A stretch of 64,000 nucleotides of DNA from Bisbaumannia salifodinae (lineage in GTDB: Bacteria > Pseudomonadota > Gammaproteobacteria > Pseudomonadales > Halomonadaceae): assembly GCF_039522585.1 (NCBI RefSeq), contig NZ_BAAADR010000022.1. One strand, given 5' to 3'. The stretch's first letter is position 1. Each line of letters begins with the position of its first letter. The notes under the pieces are model-generated. The model ran no database searches, was not told the DNA's origin, and was given only the letters and a program-made list of their open reading frames with translations. This document shows positions 7,762 through 16,507 of the stretch, one piece after another. The position numbers and the translations under genes are program-made.

Positions 7762-7919
7762 GAATCCTCGCCCTGCGCCTGCAGAACCTGGCCTCCCTGC
7801 CCGGCCCCCTGGCGCTCGACTTCACCGACTCGCCGCTGCGCGACGCCGGCCTCTTCGCGATTACCAGCCCCACCGGCGCGGGGAACTTGAGAGAGCCCCT
7901 CCCGGAGGGCCGCCCATGA
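7758..7919 (+). pseudogene. Truncated sbcC 5' copy, unit 3 (53-codon ORF)
   Basis: The third unit encodes 53 residues. It carries a G-to-A change turning ITGPTG into ITSPTG, and the tail is NLREPLPEGRP. Its stop overlaps the ATG of the full-length sbcC at 7916 by ATGA. The SD for sbcC therefore lies inside this unit. Translation of sbcC from the sbcD message would have to pass through, or start independently within, the chain of three mini-ORFs. Confidence 0.9.
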
Positions 7920-10900
7920 GAATCCTCGCCCTGCGCCTGCAGAACCTCGCCTCCCTGCCCGGCCCCCTGGAACTTGACTTCACCGACTCGCCGCTGCGCG
8001 ACGCCGGCCTCTTCGCGATTACCGGCCCCACCGGGGCCGGCAAGAGCACCCTCCTCGATGCCCTCTGCCTGGCGCTCTACGGCAATACCCCGCGGCTGCG
8101 CCAGGCCCCCGGCCGCGAGGCGCCCCTGCCCGACGTGGAGGGCGAAACGATCGGCACCGCCGACCCCCGCACCCTGCTGCGCCGGGGCGCGGCCAGCGGC
8201 CATGCCGAGGTGGACTTCCTGGGCCGCGACGGCCGCCGCTACCGGGCCCGTTGGGCGGTGCGCCGCGCCCGGGAGAAGGCCGGGGGGCGCCTGCAGGCGG
8301 TGGAGCAGTCGCTGCACGACCTGGACGACGACCGCCTGCTGACCACCCAGAAGCGCGAATTCGCCGAGCTGCTGCCCCAGCGCCTGGGGCTGACCTTCGA
8401 CCAGTTCACCCGCGCCGTGCTGCTGGCCCAGAGCGAGTTCGCCGCCTTCCTCAAGGCCGACGACAACGAGCGCAGTGACCTGCTGGAGCGCCTGACCGGC
8501 ACCGCCGAGTATTCGCGGATCTCGATCGCCGCCTACCGCCGCGCCAGCGAGGCCAGGAAGGGCGTGGCCGAGCTGGAGACCCGGCTCGCCGATGAGCTGC
8601 CCACCGAGGCCGAGGCTCGGGCCACCCTGGAGAGCGAGGCCGAGGCGGCCGAGGCGCGCCTCGCCGAGCTCAACCGGGAGGCCACCGAGCTGGAGCGGCG
8701 CCGGCAGTGGCACGCCACGGACCGACGGCTGAGTGAGGCCTACCGGCAGGGCCTGGCGAGCCGGCAAGAGGCCGAAACGCGCTGGCAGGCGCTGGGCGAG
8801 GCCCGCGCCGAACGGGAGTGGCGACGCCTGATCGCCCCGCAACGCCATGCCCTGGCGCGCCAGGCCGCCCTGCCCGAAGAGATCGCCACCCTCGAGGCCA
8901 GCCACGCCGAGACCCGCCAGGCCCTGGACGGCGCCCAGGCCAAGCAGCAGGGCGCCGCCGAGGCACTCTCTCAAACCGAGCAGGCCCTCAGCCACGCCAG
9001 CGACGCGCGCCAACGGGCCGAACCCGCCCTGCGCCAGGCCCGTGAGCGAGCCCAGCAACTGGCCAGCCTGGAGAAGCAGCTTGCCGACCTCGAGACGACG
9101 CAGCGCCAGAGACTCGAGCACGCCGACCAACTGAACGAGACGCACCGTCGCACCGCGGCGGCCCAGCAGACTCGCCAGCGGCAGCGGGACGACTGGCAGG
9201 CCGCCATGCAACGGCTGATGGGCTCCCACCCGCGCCTGGAAGACGCTCGCCAGGCCGCCCATCAGGCCCACGACGGCGCCGCCCGGCGCCATCTGGCGCT
9301 GGGCGAGCTGGCCAACCATTGGCAAGGGTTCCAACGCGCCGCCGAGGCCCAACGCCAGTTGACCCGGCGCCTGGAGGAGGCGCAAGCGCGCCACGAGCGC
9401 CTGCTGGCCGACGGCCAGGCGGCCCGACAGCGACTCGACAAGGCCCAGGGCCACCTCGATAGCGTGACCGCCGTGATCGAGCGCAGCCGCGCGGTGCGCA
9501 GCGAGAGCGTGACGCGGCTACGCGAGAACCTCCGGGAGGACGAGCCCTGCCCCGTCTGCGGGGGTCTCGAGCACCCTTACCGGCAGCGACCTCCCGCCAG
9601 TCTCGAGGCCACCCAGCTCGCCGCCCAGGAAGCCGATGAGGCGCGCCAGCTCGACGAGGCCCGGGAAGCCCGCGATGCGGCCCAGCAACGGCGTGACGAC
9701 CTGGTCGGCGAATACCATGTCGTGGATGCCGCCATCCAGGGGTACCGCCAGGAGCTCGAGGAGGACGAGCGCCAGCTGAGCGCCGCCCGCACCGCCCTGG
9801 AGACACACCCGCTCTATGGCGAGCTCGCCGCCGTGGGGGACGCCGAACGCGATGCCTGGTTGCGGACCCAGCGTGACGAAAGCGAGGCCCAGCGTCAGCG
9901 GTCGCGCCAGACGCTGGACGAGCTGACCCGCGCCGAAGCCGAACTGGCCCCCTTGGAGGAGTCCCTGCGCCAGGGCGAACTGGCGCTGACTCGCCTGGCG
10001 ACCGAGAAATCGGCGGCCGACAGAGAACTGGCCGAGCTGGAGGCACGGCTTCCTCCCCTGCGTGACGAGCGCGATGCCCTGAGCCATACGCTCAAGGCGC
10101 TGCTGGGTGAGCAGGCCAGCCCGGACGCCTGGCAGCAGCGGCTCGACGAGCGCCAGGAAAGCGCCCGCCAGGCGCGGGATGGCGCCCTCGCCCACCACCA
10201 CGCCGCCGAGCAGGAACACCAGCGCCTCCTTCAGCAGGATGGCTTCGAGGCCGAGCGGCTGGCCCAGCTGCGCCGGGAGCTGGAGAGCCTGAGCCGCGAG
10301 CTGGACGCCTGGCGGCAGCGGCACCCCGAGCTGGACGACGCCACCCTGGCCCGCCTGCTGGCCCAGCCCGAGGGCGAGGCCAGGGCCCAGGAAGCGGCGC
10401 TGGACGACGCCGAGCGTAGCCGCCAGCAGGCCGCCGCCACCCTGGCCGAGCGCCGCCAGCAGCTGCTGGCCCATCGCCGGGGTCTCGCTCCGGAGGACGA
10501 GGAGGAGAAGGCCCTGCTGGCCGCGGCCATGGACAGCGAACTGGCCCCGGAGGACGAGGAGGAGAAGGCCCTGCTGGCCGCGGCCATGGACAGCGAACTG
10601 GCCCCGGAGGCCGGGGACGAGGCCCTGCTGGCCGGGTCCATGGACGCCGAGCTGGCCCGGCAAGGGGAGGCATCCAGCGAGGCCCAGGCCGAGCTGGCAC
10701 CGAAGCTGGAGGCGGCCCAGCAGGCGCGCGATGCCGCCGTCTATGCCCTGAATGACGACGATCGCAAGCGTGCCCGACAGCAAGAGGGCCAGGCGGCGCT
10801 GGAGACGGCCCGCGCCGAGTATCGTCGCTGGGGCCAGATCAGCGAGCTGATCGGCTCCGCCGACGGCAAGACCTTTCGGCGCATCGCCCAGGCCTACAAC

Positions 10901-11326
10901 CTGGAGCAGTTGCTGGAGCACGCCAACGCCCATCTGGGCAGCCTGAGCCGCCGCTACCGCCTGACCCGCGGCGGCAGCGAACTCGGCCTGCTGGTGGTGG
11001 ACCATGACATGGGCGACGAGACCCGCTCGGTGCACTCCCTCTCCGGCGGCGAGACCTTCCTGGTCTCCCTGGCCCTGGCCCTCGGGCTGGCCTCCATGGC
11101 CTCCGGGGAGCTTACGATCGAGTCGCTGTTTATCGACGAGGGCTTCGGCAGCCTCGACCCCCAGTCCCTGGCCCTGGCCATGGAGGCCCTGGACGGCCTC
11201 CAGGCCCTGGGTCGCCGGGTCGGGGTGATCTCCCATGTGCAGGAGATGCACGAACGCATCCCGGTGCAGATCCAGGTAGAGCCACTGGGCAACGGCACCA
11301 GCCGCGCCAGGCTGGTCAGTGTCTAA
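7916..11326 (+). CDS. sbcC: Exonuclease SbcCD, ATPase subunit SbcC
   Basis: The product is a 1136-residue SMC/Rad50-like ATPase. Walker A is GPTGAGKST at residues 37-45. Two long coiled-coil arms rich in Glu, Gln, Arg and Ala meet at a zinc hook CPVCGG (Cys545 and Cys548). The C-terminal lobe has the signature LSGGETF and Walker B FIDEGFGSLD. It partners SbcD encoded just upstream. Two oddities stand out: the gene follows three truncated copies of its own 5' end, and the distal coiled coil contains a 19-residue acidic repeat (PEDEEEKALL and following) twice exactly and once degenerate at 10490-10657. The start at 7916 is fixed by homology of units 1-3 and an ATGA overlap. Confidence 0.93.
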   Translation: MRILALRLQNLASLPGPLELDFTDSPLRDAGLFAITGPTGAGKSTLLDALCLALYGNTPRLRQAPGREAPLPDVEGETIGTADPRTLLRRGAASGHAEVDFLGRDGRRYRARWAVRRAREKAGGRLQAVEQSLHDLDDDRLLTTQKREFAELLPQRLGLTFDQFTRAVLLAQSEFAAFLKADDNERSDLLERLTGTAEYSRISIAAYRRASEARKGVAELETRLADELPTEAEARATLESEAEAAEARLAELNREATELERRRQWHATDRRLSEAYRQGLASRQEAETRWQALGEARAEREWRRLIAPQRHALARQAALPEEIATLEASHAETRQALDGAQAKQQGAAEALSQTEQALSHASDARQRAEPALRQARERAQQLASLEKQLADLETTQRQRLEHADQLNETHRRTAAAQQTRQRQRDDWQAAMQRLMGSHPRLEDARQAAHQAHDGAARRHLALGELANHWQGFQRAAEAQRQLTRRLEEAQARHERLLADGQAARQRLDKAQGHLDSVTAVIERSRAVRSESVTRLRENLREDEPCPVCGGLEHPYRQRPPASLEATQLAAQEADEARQLDEAREARDAAQQRRDDLVGEYHVVDAAIQGYRQELEEDERQLSAARTALETHPLYGELAAVGDAERDAWLRTQRDESEAQRQRSRQTLDELTRAEAELAPLEESLRQGELALTRLATEKSAADRELAELEARLPPLRDERDALSHTLKALLGEQASPDAWQQRLDERQESARQARDGALAHHHAAEQEHQRLLQQDGFEAERLAQLRRELESLSRELDAWRQRHPELDDATLARLLAQPEGEARAQEAALDDAERSRQQAAATLAERRQQLLAHRRGLAPEDEEEKALLAAAMDSELAPEDEEEKALLAAAMDSELAPEAGDEALLAGSMDAELARQGEASSEAQAELAPKLEAAQQARDAAVYALNDDDRKRARQQEGQAALETARAEYRRWGQISELIGSADGKTFRRIAQAYNLEQLLEHANAHLGSLSRRYRLTRGGSELGLLVVDHDMGDETRSVHSLSGGETFLVSLALALGLASMASGELTIESLFIDEGFGSLDPQSLALAMEALDGLQALGRRVGVISHVQEMHERIPVQIQVEPLGNGTSRARLVSV
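10490..10657 (+). repeat. In-frame tandem repeat inside sbcC (57, 57 and 54 bp)
   Basis: Two identical 57-bp units (10490-10546 and 10547-10603) and a diverged 54-bp unit (10604-10657) encode PEDEEEKALLAAAMDSELA twice, then a PEAGDEALLAGSMDAELA variant. The repeat lies in the second coiled-coil arm, after the hook. It keeps frame, so it lengthens the arm by whole heptad-like turns and does not destroy the protein. Confidence 0.9.
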
Positions 11327-11360
11327 GGAACAGGATTCACAAGGCCACGGAGACGACACC

Positions 11361-11642
11361 ATGCATATCGGCATCCTGACCCTGCGACTCTCGCTGCCCG
11401 GCTGTCGCTCCCTCAAGGAGAAGCGCCAGCGCATGGGCGGCCTGCATGAACGCTTCGGCCGCCAGCCGGCGGTGGCGGTCTGCGAGAGCGGCGACCTCGA
11501 CCGCCTGGAGGCCAGCGAGTGGACCTTCGTGGCCACGGCTACCACATCGCAGAAGGTGGAGTCGCTGCTCGCGGAGATCGAGGACAAGATCCAGCGCGGC
11601 GTGGACGGGCGGATCATGGAGGCGACCCGGGAGCTGCTCTAG
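11361..11642 (+). CDS. DUF503 family protein (YlxP-like)
   Basis: The product is 93 residues from the ATG at 11361, which gives the conserved N-terminus MHIGILTLRLSLPGCRSLKEKR. An in-frame upstream start at 11319 would overlap sbcC and add 14 unconserved residues. GGAGAC lies about 7 bp before the ATG. The DUF503 hallmarks SLKEKR, AVAVCESGDLDRLE and a C-terminal helix are present. The gene starts 34 bp after the sbcC stop, so it probably belongs to the same transcript. Family members are small alpha/beta proteins without a settled function; some are encoded next to ribosome-maturation genes, which is not the case here. Confidence 0.85.
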   Translation: MHIGILTLRLSLPGCRSLKEKRQRMGGLHERFGRQPAVAVCESGDLDRLEASEWTFVATATTSQKVESLLAEIEDKIQRGVDGRIMEATRELL

Positions 11643-11744
11643 CCCCATCACCACTGATCGCTGCCTTAGGCGCCACACCTCCCCCCGCTGCCGGCATCGG
11701 GGCGGCCGTGGTAGGCTGCTCCCATCATCGACAGGAGTCAGATC

Positions 11745-12899
11745 ATGACCGCCAGCCAACTGCTCGAGACCCTGGTGGGTTTCGCCACCGTGTCCCGGGA
11801 TTCCAACCTGGAGCTGATCCGCTGGGTCGAGGCCTATCTCGACGACCATGGCGTGCCCCACCAGCGCATCGAGAGCGACGACGGGCGCAAGGCCAACCTC
11901 CTGGCGCGTATCGGGCCCGAGGTGGCCGGGGGCGTCGTGCTCTCCGGGCATACCGACGTGGTACCAGTGGATGGCCAGCCCTGGTCCAGCGACCCCTTCA
12001 CCCTCACCGACAAGGGCGACGGCCGCCTCTACGGCCGCGGCACCTGTGACATGAAGGGCTTTATCGCCTGTGCCCTGGCCCAGGTGCCCGAGTGGGTGCA
12101 GCAGGACCTGCCGGTGCCCCTCTACCTGGCCCTCTCCTACGACGAGGAGGTGGGCTGCATCGGCGCCCCGCGCATGATCGAGGCACTCATGGCCGAGCAT
12201 CCGCGCCCCGCCGCGGTGATCGTCGGCGAGCCGACCCTAATGCAGCCGGTGGTGGCCCACAAGGGCGCCACCAACCTGCGCACCACCGTCACCGGCCGCG
12301 CCAGCCACTCCAGCCAGGTCGACCAGGGGGTCTCGGCGATCCATGTGGCGGCGCGGCTGGTCACCTATATCGAGGAGGTGATGGCGGAGCTCAAGGCCGA
12401 GGGGCGCGTCGACGAGGCCTTCAACGTGGTCCACTCGAGCCTGCACGTGGGCAAGATCGCCGGCGGCACGGCGATCAATATCATGGCCCGGGAGTGCGTC
12501 TTCGAGTGGGAGATTCGCCACCTGCCGTCGGATCGCTTCGACGAGCTGCTGGGCCGGGTCCAGACCCGGGCCGCCGAACTCGAGGCGGAGATGCGCGAGC
12601 GGGCGCCCCAGGCCGCCATCGTCACCGAGGCCCTCAACGAGACGGTGCCGGCCCTGGCCGACGACAATAACGCCGAGGTGCTCGAACTCTGCCAGGCGCT
12701 GCTGGGCGAGCGCCCCGCCGGCGCCGTGGCCTACGCCACCGAGGCGGGGCAGTTCCAGCGCCGGGGCCTGCCCACGCTGATCTGTGGCCCCGGCAGCATC
12801 GCTCAGGCCCACCAGCCGGACGAGTATCTCGAGGTCGCCGAGCTGGAGGCGGCCAGCCGTTTCATGGCGGCGCTGGGCCAGCACCTGGCCGCTCGTTGA
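11745..12899 (+). CDS. argE: Acetylornithine deacetylase
   Basis: The product is a 384-residue M20-family metallohydrolase. Metal ligands and catalytic residues are visible: His69 and Asp71 (SGHTDVVP), Asp102 (GRGTCDMKGF), and Glu134-Glu135 (SYDEEVGCIGA). The dimerisation insert has GRASHSSQVDQGVSAI, and the end has GPGSIAQAHQPDEYLEV. These patterns match ArgE, which removes the acetyl group from N-acetylornithine in arginine synthesis. AGGAG lies 6-11 bp upstream of the ATG at 11745. The following amidotransferase gene begins 10 bp after the stop and is probably cotranscribed. Confidence 0.88.
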   Translation: MTASQLLETLVGFATVSRDSNLELIRWVEAYLDDHGVPHQRIESDDGRKANLLARIGPEVAGGVVLSGHTDVVPVDGQPWSSDPFTLTDKGDGRLYGRGTCDMKGFIACALAQVPEWVQQDLPVPLYLALSYDEEVGCIGAPRMIEALMAEHPRPAAVIVGEPTLMQPVVAHKGATNLRTTVTGRASHSSQVDQGVSAIHVAARLVTYIEEVMAELKAEGRVDEAFNVVHSSLHVGKIAGGTAINIMARECVFEWEIRHLPSDRFDELLGRVQTRAAELEAEMRERAPQAAIVTEALNETVPALADDNNAEVLELCQALLGERPAGAVAYATEAGQFQRRGLPTLICGPGSIAQAHQPDEYLEVAELEAASRFMAALGQHLAAR

Positions 12900-12909
12900 G
12901 GAAGCCCCG

Positions 12910-13617
12910 ATGACCCGACTGCTGATCGTCAAGACCGGCGAGGCCTTCCCCGAGGTGGTGGAGGCCCATGGCGACTTCGAGGCGCTGTTCCGGCAGGCCC
13001 TGGCCCGGGAGGGCTTCTCGGCCGAGGTCTTCGACGCCCGCCATGAGTCGTTACCCGACCTGGACGAGGTCGATGGCCTCTACCTTACCGGCTCCCATGC
13101 CATGGTCAGCGATGCCGAGCCCTGGAGCGAGGCGCTCAAGCCCTGGCTGCGGGAGGCCCGAGCGCGGGACCTGGCGATGCTCGGGGTCTGCTACGGCCAC
13201 CAGTTGATGGCTGCGGCCTTCGGCGGGGTCAGCGATTACCATCCGGCGGGGCGCGAGTCCGGCACCCGGGCGGTGACGCTGACCCGGGCCGGCCGCGAGG
13301 ATGCCCTGCTCGGCACCCTCCCCGCGCGCTTCCCGGCCCAGTTGACCCATGCCCAGTCGGTGCTCGAGGCGCCCAGGGACGCCGTGGTACTGGCCCGCAA
13401 TGCCCATGATGCCCATCAGGCGCTGCGCTACGGGCCGCGCCAGTGGAGCCTGCAGTTCCATCCAGAGTTCACCCCGGCGGTGATGCGTGCCTACCTGGCC
13501 CGCCAGGTGGCCGCCCTGCGCGACCAGGGCCAGGACCCGCAGGCATTGCTCGAGGCAGTGACCGCCACGCCGGAGGCGGGCTCGCTGTTAACGCGTTTCG
13601 CCCGGCTGCTCGGCTAG
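12910..13617 (+). CDS. Class I glutamine amidotransferase-like protein
   Basis: The product is 235 residues from the ATG at 12910, 10 bp after the argE stop, with GAGGAAG as a Shine-Dalgarno. It carries the GATase triad Cys94 (GVCYGHQLMAAAFGG), His184 and Glu186 (QFHPEF). The conserved GSHAMVSD segment is around residues 61-68. It is of the GMP-synthase-like, stand-alone type often annotated only as glutamine amidotransferase. No synthase partner is adjacent, so its acceptor is unknown. Its 3' end overlaps the convergent EamA gene by 30 bp. Confidence 0.82.
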   Translation: MTRLLIVKTGEAFPEVVEAHGDFEALFRQALAREGFSAEVFDARHESLPDLDEVDGLYLTGSHAMVSDAEPWSEALKPWLREARARDLAMLGVCYGHQLMAAAFGGVSDYHPAGRESGTRAVTLTRAGREDALLGTLPARFPAQLTHAQSVLEAPRDAVVLARNAHDAHQALRYGPRQWSLQFHPEFTPAVMRAYLARQVAALRDQGQDPQALLEAVTATPEAGSLLTRFARLLG

Positions 13618-14565
13618 CCCCGGCGAGTCGTTCCCGGCCTCCCGCGCGGCGGCCTCGGCGAGGGCCTGCTGCGGGTCCGGGGCGCCCTCGGCCACCTTGC
13701 GGCGCTGCCGCAGCAGGTCCAGCAGGCCGCTGCCCAGCAGGGCGGCGAGGATCAGCCCGCCACCGACGAAGGCCAGCGCCGGCGGCACCTCGCCGACCCA
13801 GGCCCACACCAGCAGGGTGCCCACCAGGGTCTCCAGCAGCATCACCAGGCTGGCCTCGGCCCCCGGCAGGTAGCGGGGCCCGGTCTGGATCAGGTAGTAG
13901 GCCGCCGGCAGGAATACCAAACCCATCAGCAGCAGCGGCAGCAGGTCCGCCAGGGGCGGCAGTTGCATGCCGCCCAGGGCCAGGGCCGGCAGCAACATCA
14001 CCAGGCAGCCCAGGGGCAGGATCACGGTGGTATCTACGCCGCGCTGGGCGCTGGCCACGGTCATGTTGACGGCGATCGACAGCGGGATCGCCAGGGCCAC
14101 CACCAACCCCAAGGGCGAGCCCTGCCCCACCTCACCGGCGGCCATCAGTCCCGCCCCCAGCACGCAGAGCAGGATCACCGCCCAGGTCTGGACTCTCAGG
14201 CGCTGACCAAACAGCAACAGCCCCAGCAGCCCCGCCACCAGCGGCGCCAGGTTCTGGATCACCAGCACGTTGCCGGCGGCGGTCAGACGCACCGCCGCCA
14301 CGAACCCCCAGGCACTGCCGGCGAAGGCCAGCGGGCACCACAGGGCCGCCGGGCCGCAGGCGCGCACGGCCCCGGGCAGCCCGCGACCATAGCGGGCCAG
14401 GGCCACCGCGCCCAGCACCAGTCCCAGCAGCAGCGCCCGCCAGAACATAAAGACTTCCACCTCCACCTGGGTGGCCTTGACGAAGAGGGCGTCCGGGGAG
14501 AGCAGCAGTACCCCGGCCCCGGTGATCAGGTAGCCACGGGCGCGTCTCGAGAGTCCCTGCCACAT
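13588..14565 (-). CDS. EamA/DMT-superfamily transporter
   Basis: The product is 325 residues with ten strongly hydrophobic segments in two EamA-like halves, for example GYLITGAGVLLLSP, FMFWRALLLGLVLGAVAL and VIQNLAPLVAGLLGLLLFG. A basic, Ala/Glu-rich cytoplasmic tail follows. Members of the drug/metabolite transporter superfamily export metabolites or drugs; the substrate cannot be predicted. AAGGAGATAT precedes the ATG at 14565. Its upstream neighbour on the same strand is the DEAD-box helicase gene, separated by a strong terminator, so it should have its own promoter. Confidence 0.85.
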   Translation of the reverse strand: MWQGLSRRARGYLITGAGVLLLSPDALFVKATQVEVEVFMFWRALLLGLVLGAVALARYGRGLPGAVRACGPAALWCPLAFAGSAWGFVAAVRLTAAGNVLVIQNLAPLVAGLLGLLLFGQRLRVQTWAVILLCVLGAGLMAAGEVGQGSPLGLVVALAIPLSIAVNMTVASAQRGVDTTVILPLGCLVMLLPALALGGMQLPPLADLLPLLLMGLVFLPAAYYLIQTGPRYLPGAEASLVMLLETLVGTLLVWAWVGEVPPALAFVGGGLILAALLGSGLLDLLRQRRKVAEGAPDPQQALAEAAAREAGNDSPGLAEQPGETR

Positions 14566-14610
14566 GGCATATCTCCTTGATCAGCGGTTCCGCCAGTCTC
14601 GCTGGTGATC

Positions 14611-14646
14611 AAAAAAACGCAGGCCGGGGAACGTCCCCGGCCTGCG
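14611..14646 (-). terminator. Rho-independent terminator of the helicase gene
   Basis: Read on the minus strand there is a perfect 13-bp stem, CGCAGGCCGGGGA with its complement, a 3-nt loop and then seven Ts. It lies 42 bp after the helicase stop, as expected for its terminator. Confidence 0.92.
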
Positions 14647-14687
14647 TGGTTACGACCCGCCCGATGGCGGGGACGCCAGTTCAGGCG

Positions 14688-16391
14688 TTAGGCGCTATGG
14701 CGGCGGCGAATCGGCGCATCGCCATCCTGACGCCGCCGCGGGGCCCGCTCGGGGGCGCCACCATCCTCGCGGATCTCCAGCTCGCGGCCGGCGACCCGGG
14801 CACGGGCCATCTTGGCCAGGATGCTCGGCGGCAGGGAGTTGGGCAGCTCCACCACCGAGAAGGCGTTGCGGATATCGATACGACCGATGCGCTTGCCTTC
14901 GATGCCCCCCTCGTTGGCCAGGGCGCCGACCAGTTGGCCCGGCTTGACGCCGTCCTTGTGGCCCACGGAGACCCGGTAGCGGGTCATGCCCTCACGGGGG
15001 GCGCGATCGCGGGGCGCGCCGCGCTCGCCACGCTCACGGGGGGCACGCTCGTTGCGCTCGCGGGGTGCCGGCAGGCGACCGATGGGCGCCTCGTCGGCGC
15101 GGGCCAGGGCGGCCAGCACGCAGGCCAGCTCCACCGGGTCCTGGCCGTCGGCCACCAGGGCCTCCACCAGGGCGCGCTGTTCGTCGGCCCCCTGCACCAG
15201 GGCATCGCGCACGCGCAGCTGGAAGACCTGGTCGCGATGGGCGCGGATGGCGGCCTCGTCAGGCAGCGGCATCTCGCTCATCTGCTGGCCGGTGGCCTGC
15301 TCCAGCCAGCGCACCTTGCGGGTCTCGCGGAAGCCGGCGAAGGTGATCGCCACGCCGCTGCGACCGGCGCGGCCGGTACGGCCGATACGGTGGGTATAGG
15401 CCTCGCTGTCCTGGGGCAGGTCGTAGTTGACCACGTGGGTGATGCGCGGCACGTCGAGGCCGCGGGCGGCCACGTCGGTGGCGATCAGCACGTCCACCTT
15501 GCTGCGCTTGAGGCGGGTGATGGTGCGCTCGCGCAGGCTCTGGTCCAGGTCACCGGAGAGGCCGGCGGCGTTGACGCCGCGGGCGGTGAGCTGCTCCACC
15601 AGGGTGGTACAGGCGGCCCGGGTGCGCACGAAGACGATGGCGGCGTCCACCGGCTCGACCTCGAGGATGCGCGACAGCGCCTCCAGCTTGGCGGCGCCCT
15701 CGACGCGCACCAGGCGCTGCTCGATGTTCTCACCGGTGGTGGTGCGTGACTCGATGGCCACCTTCACCGGGTCCACCAGGTAACGGTCGACGATGCGCTC
15801 GATCTCCGCCGGCAGGGTGGCGGAGAAGAACACCCGCTGGGCGTTCTTGGGGGTGTCGGCGACGACGCGCTTGACGTCATCGATAAAGCCCATGCGCAGC
15901 ATCTCGTCGGCTTCGTCCAGCACCAGGGCGGAGAGACCGTCGAGCTTGAGGCTGCCGCGATCCAGGTGATCGATCACCCGGCCGGGGGTGCCGACGACGA
16001 CCTGGGCGCCGCGCTTGAGGGCCCCCAACTGCTCGCGATATTCCTGGCCGCCGCACAGGGTAGCCACTTCCAGGCCCTGGAGGTTCTGGCCGTACTTGCT
16101 GAAGGAGACGGCCACCTGCTGGGCCAGCTCGCGGGTCGGCGCCAGCACCAGTACCTGGGGCTCGCGGCGGGTCAGCTCGAGGCGCGACAGCAGCGGCAGG
16201 GCGAAGGCGGCGGTCTTGCCGGTACCGGTCTGGGCCTGACCCAGCAGGTCACGACCTTCCAGCAGGGCGGGAATGGTCTGGGCCTGGATCGGCGAAGGCT
16301 CGGTATAGCCCTGGCTCTCGATGGCGGAAAGGACAGCGGGGAGCAGTTCCAGCTCGGCAAAGCTGGAGGAAACGACGGAAGTCGAGGTCAT
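14688..16391 (-). CDS. deaD: DEAD-box ATP-dependent RNA helicase, DeaD/CsdA-like
   Basis: The product is 567 residues. Core motifs are in order: Q motif around residues 30-40, Walker A AQTGTGKT at 53-60, PTRELA at 85-90, DEAD at 159-162, SAT at 190-192, and HRIGRTGRAGR near 335. An arginine/glutamate-rich linker (RERNERAPRERGERG) follows. The C-terminal DbpA-type RNA-binding domain contains VGALANEGGIEGKRIG and a basic tail ends RRRQDGDAPIRRR. This fits DeaD (CsdA), which remodels RNA during ribosome assembly and cold adaptation. A long structured leader precedes it (16437-16507), and a strong terminator follows. Confidence 0.9.
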   Translation of the reverse strand: MTSTSVVSSSFAELELLPAVLSAIESQGYTEPSPIQAQTIPALLEGRDLLGQAQTGTGKTAAFALPLLSRLELTRREPQVLVLAPTRELAQQVAVSFSKYGQNLQGLEVATLCGGQEYREQLGALKRGAQVVVGTPGRVIDHLDRGSLKLDGLSALVLDEADEMLRMGFIDDVKRVVADTPKNAQRVFFSATLPAEIERIVDRYLVDPVKVAIESRTTTGENIEQRLVRVEGAAKLEALSRILEVEPVDAAIVFVRTRAACTTLVEQLTARGVNAAGLSGDLDQSLRERTITRLKRSKVDVLIATDVAARGLDVPRITHVVNYDLPQDSEAYTHRIGRTGRAGRSGVAITFAGFRETRKVRWLEQATGQQMSEMPLPDEAAIRAHRDQVFQLRVRDALVQGADEQRALVEALVADGQDPVELACVLAALARADEAPIGRLPAPRERNERAPRERGERGAPRDRAPREGMTRYRVSVGHKDGVKPGQLVGALANEGGIEGKRIGRIDIRNAFSVVELPNSLPPSILAKMARARVAGRELEIREDGGAPERAPRRRQDGDAPIRRRHSA

Positions 16392-16436
16392 TAATCACAC
16401 CTTGATAGGCCGGCCGGGCCGGCAACGAAACATGGT

Positions 16437-16507
16437 GGCGTCTCTACCCCCAACACGTACGGGAGCATGCGGCTCGTGGCCACATCGACAACGGGGGTTG
16501 AGACGCC
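16437..16507 (-). ncRNA. Long hairpin in the helicase 5' leader
   Basis: On the minus strand, GGCGTCTC-A-ACCCCC pairs with GGGGGT-A-GAGACGCC. This is a 15-position stem broken by one A-A mismatch, closing a loop of about 41 nt that itself contains smaller hairpins (GAGC-CGCAT-GCTC). It ends 46 nt before the helicase start codon. It is the most obvious feature of the 417-bp gap 16392-16808, which otherwise shows no coding potential. A cis-regulatory leader is inferred because deaD-type messages in other bacteria have long regulated leaders. Confidence 0.5.

Noticed and set aside
7442..7919. CRISPR-like direct repeats
   Set aside because: The units are 158 bp, contiguous and coding-like, with no spacers and no cas genes. 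They are truncated sbcC copies.
7703..9454. 583-codon open frame opposite sbcC, and a 699-codon frame at 9518-11617
   Set aside because: They are antisense shadows of the GC-rich sbcC coiled coil, with low-complexity Leu/Gly/Gln composition and no recognisable domain.
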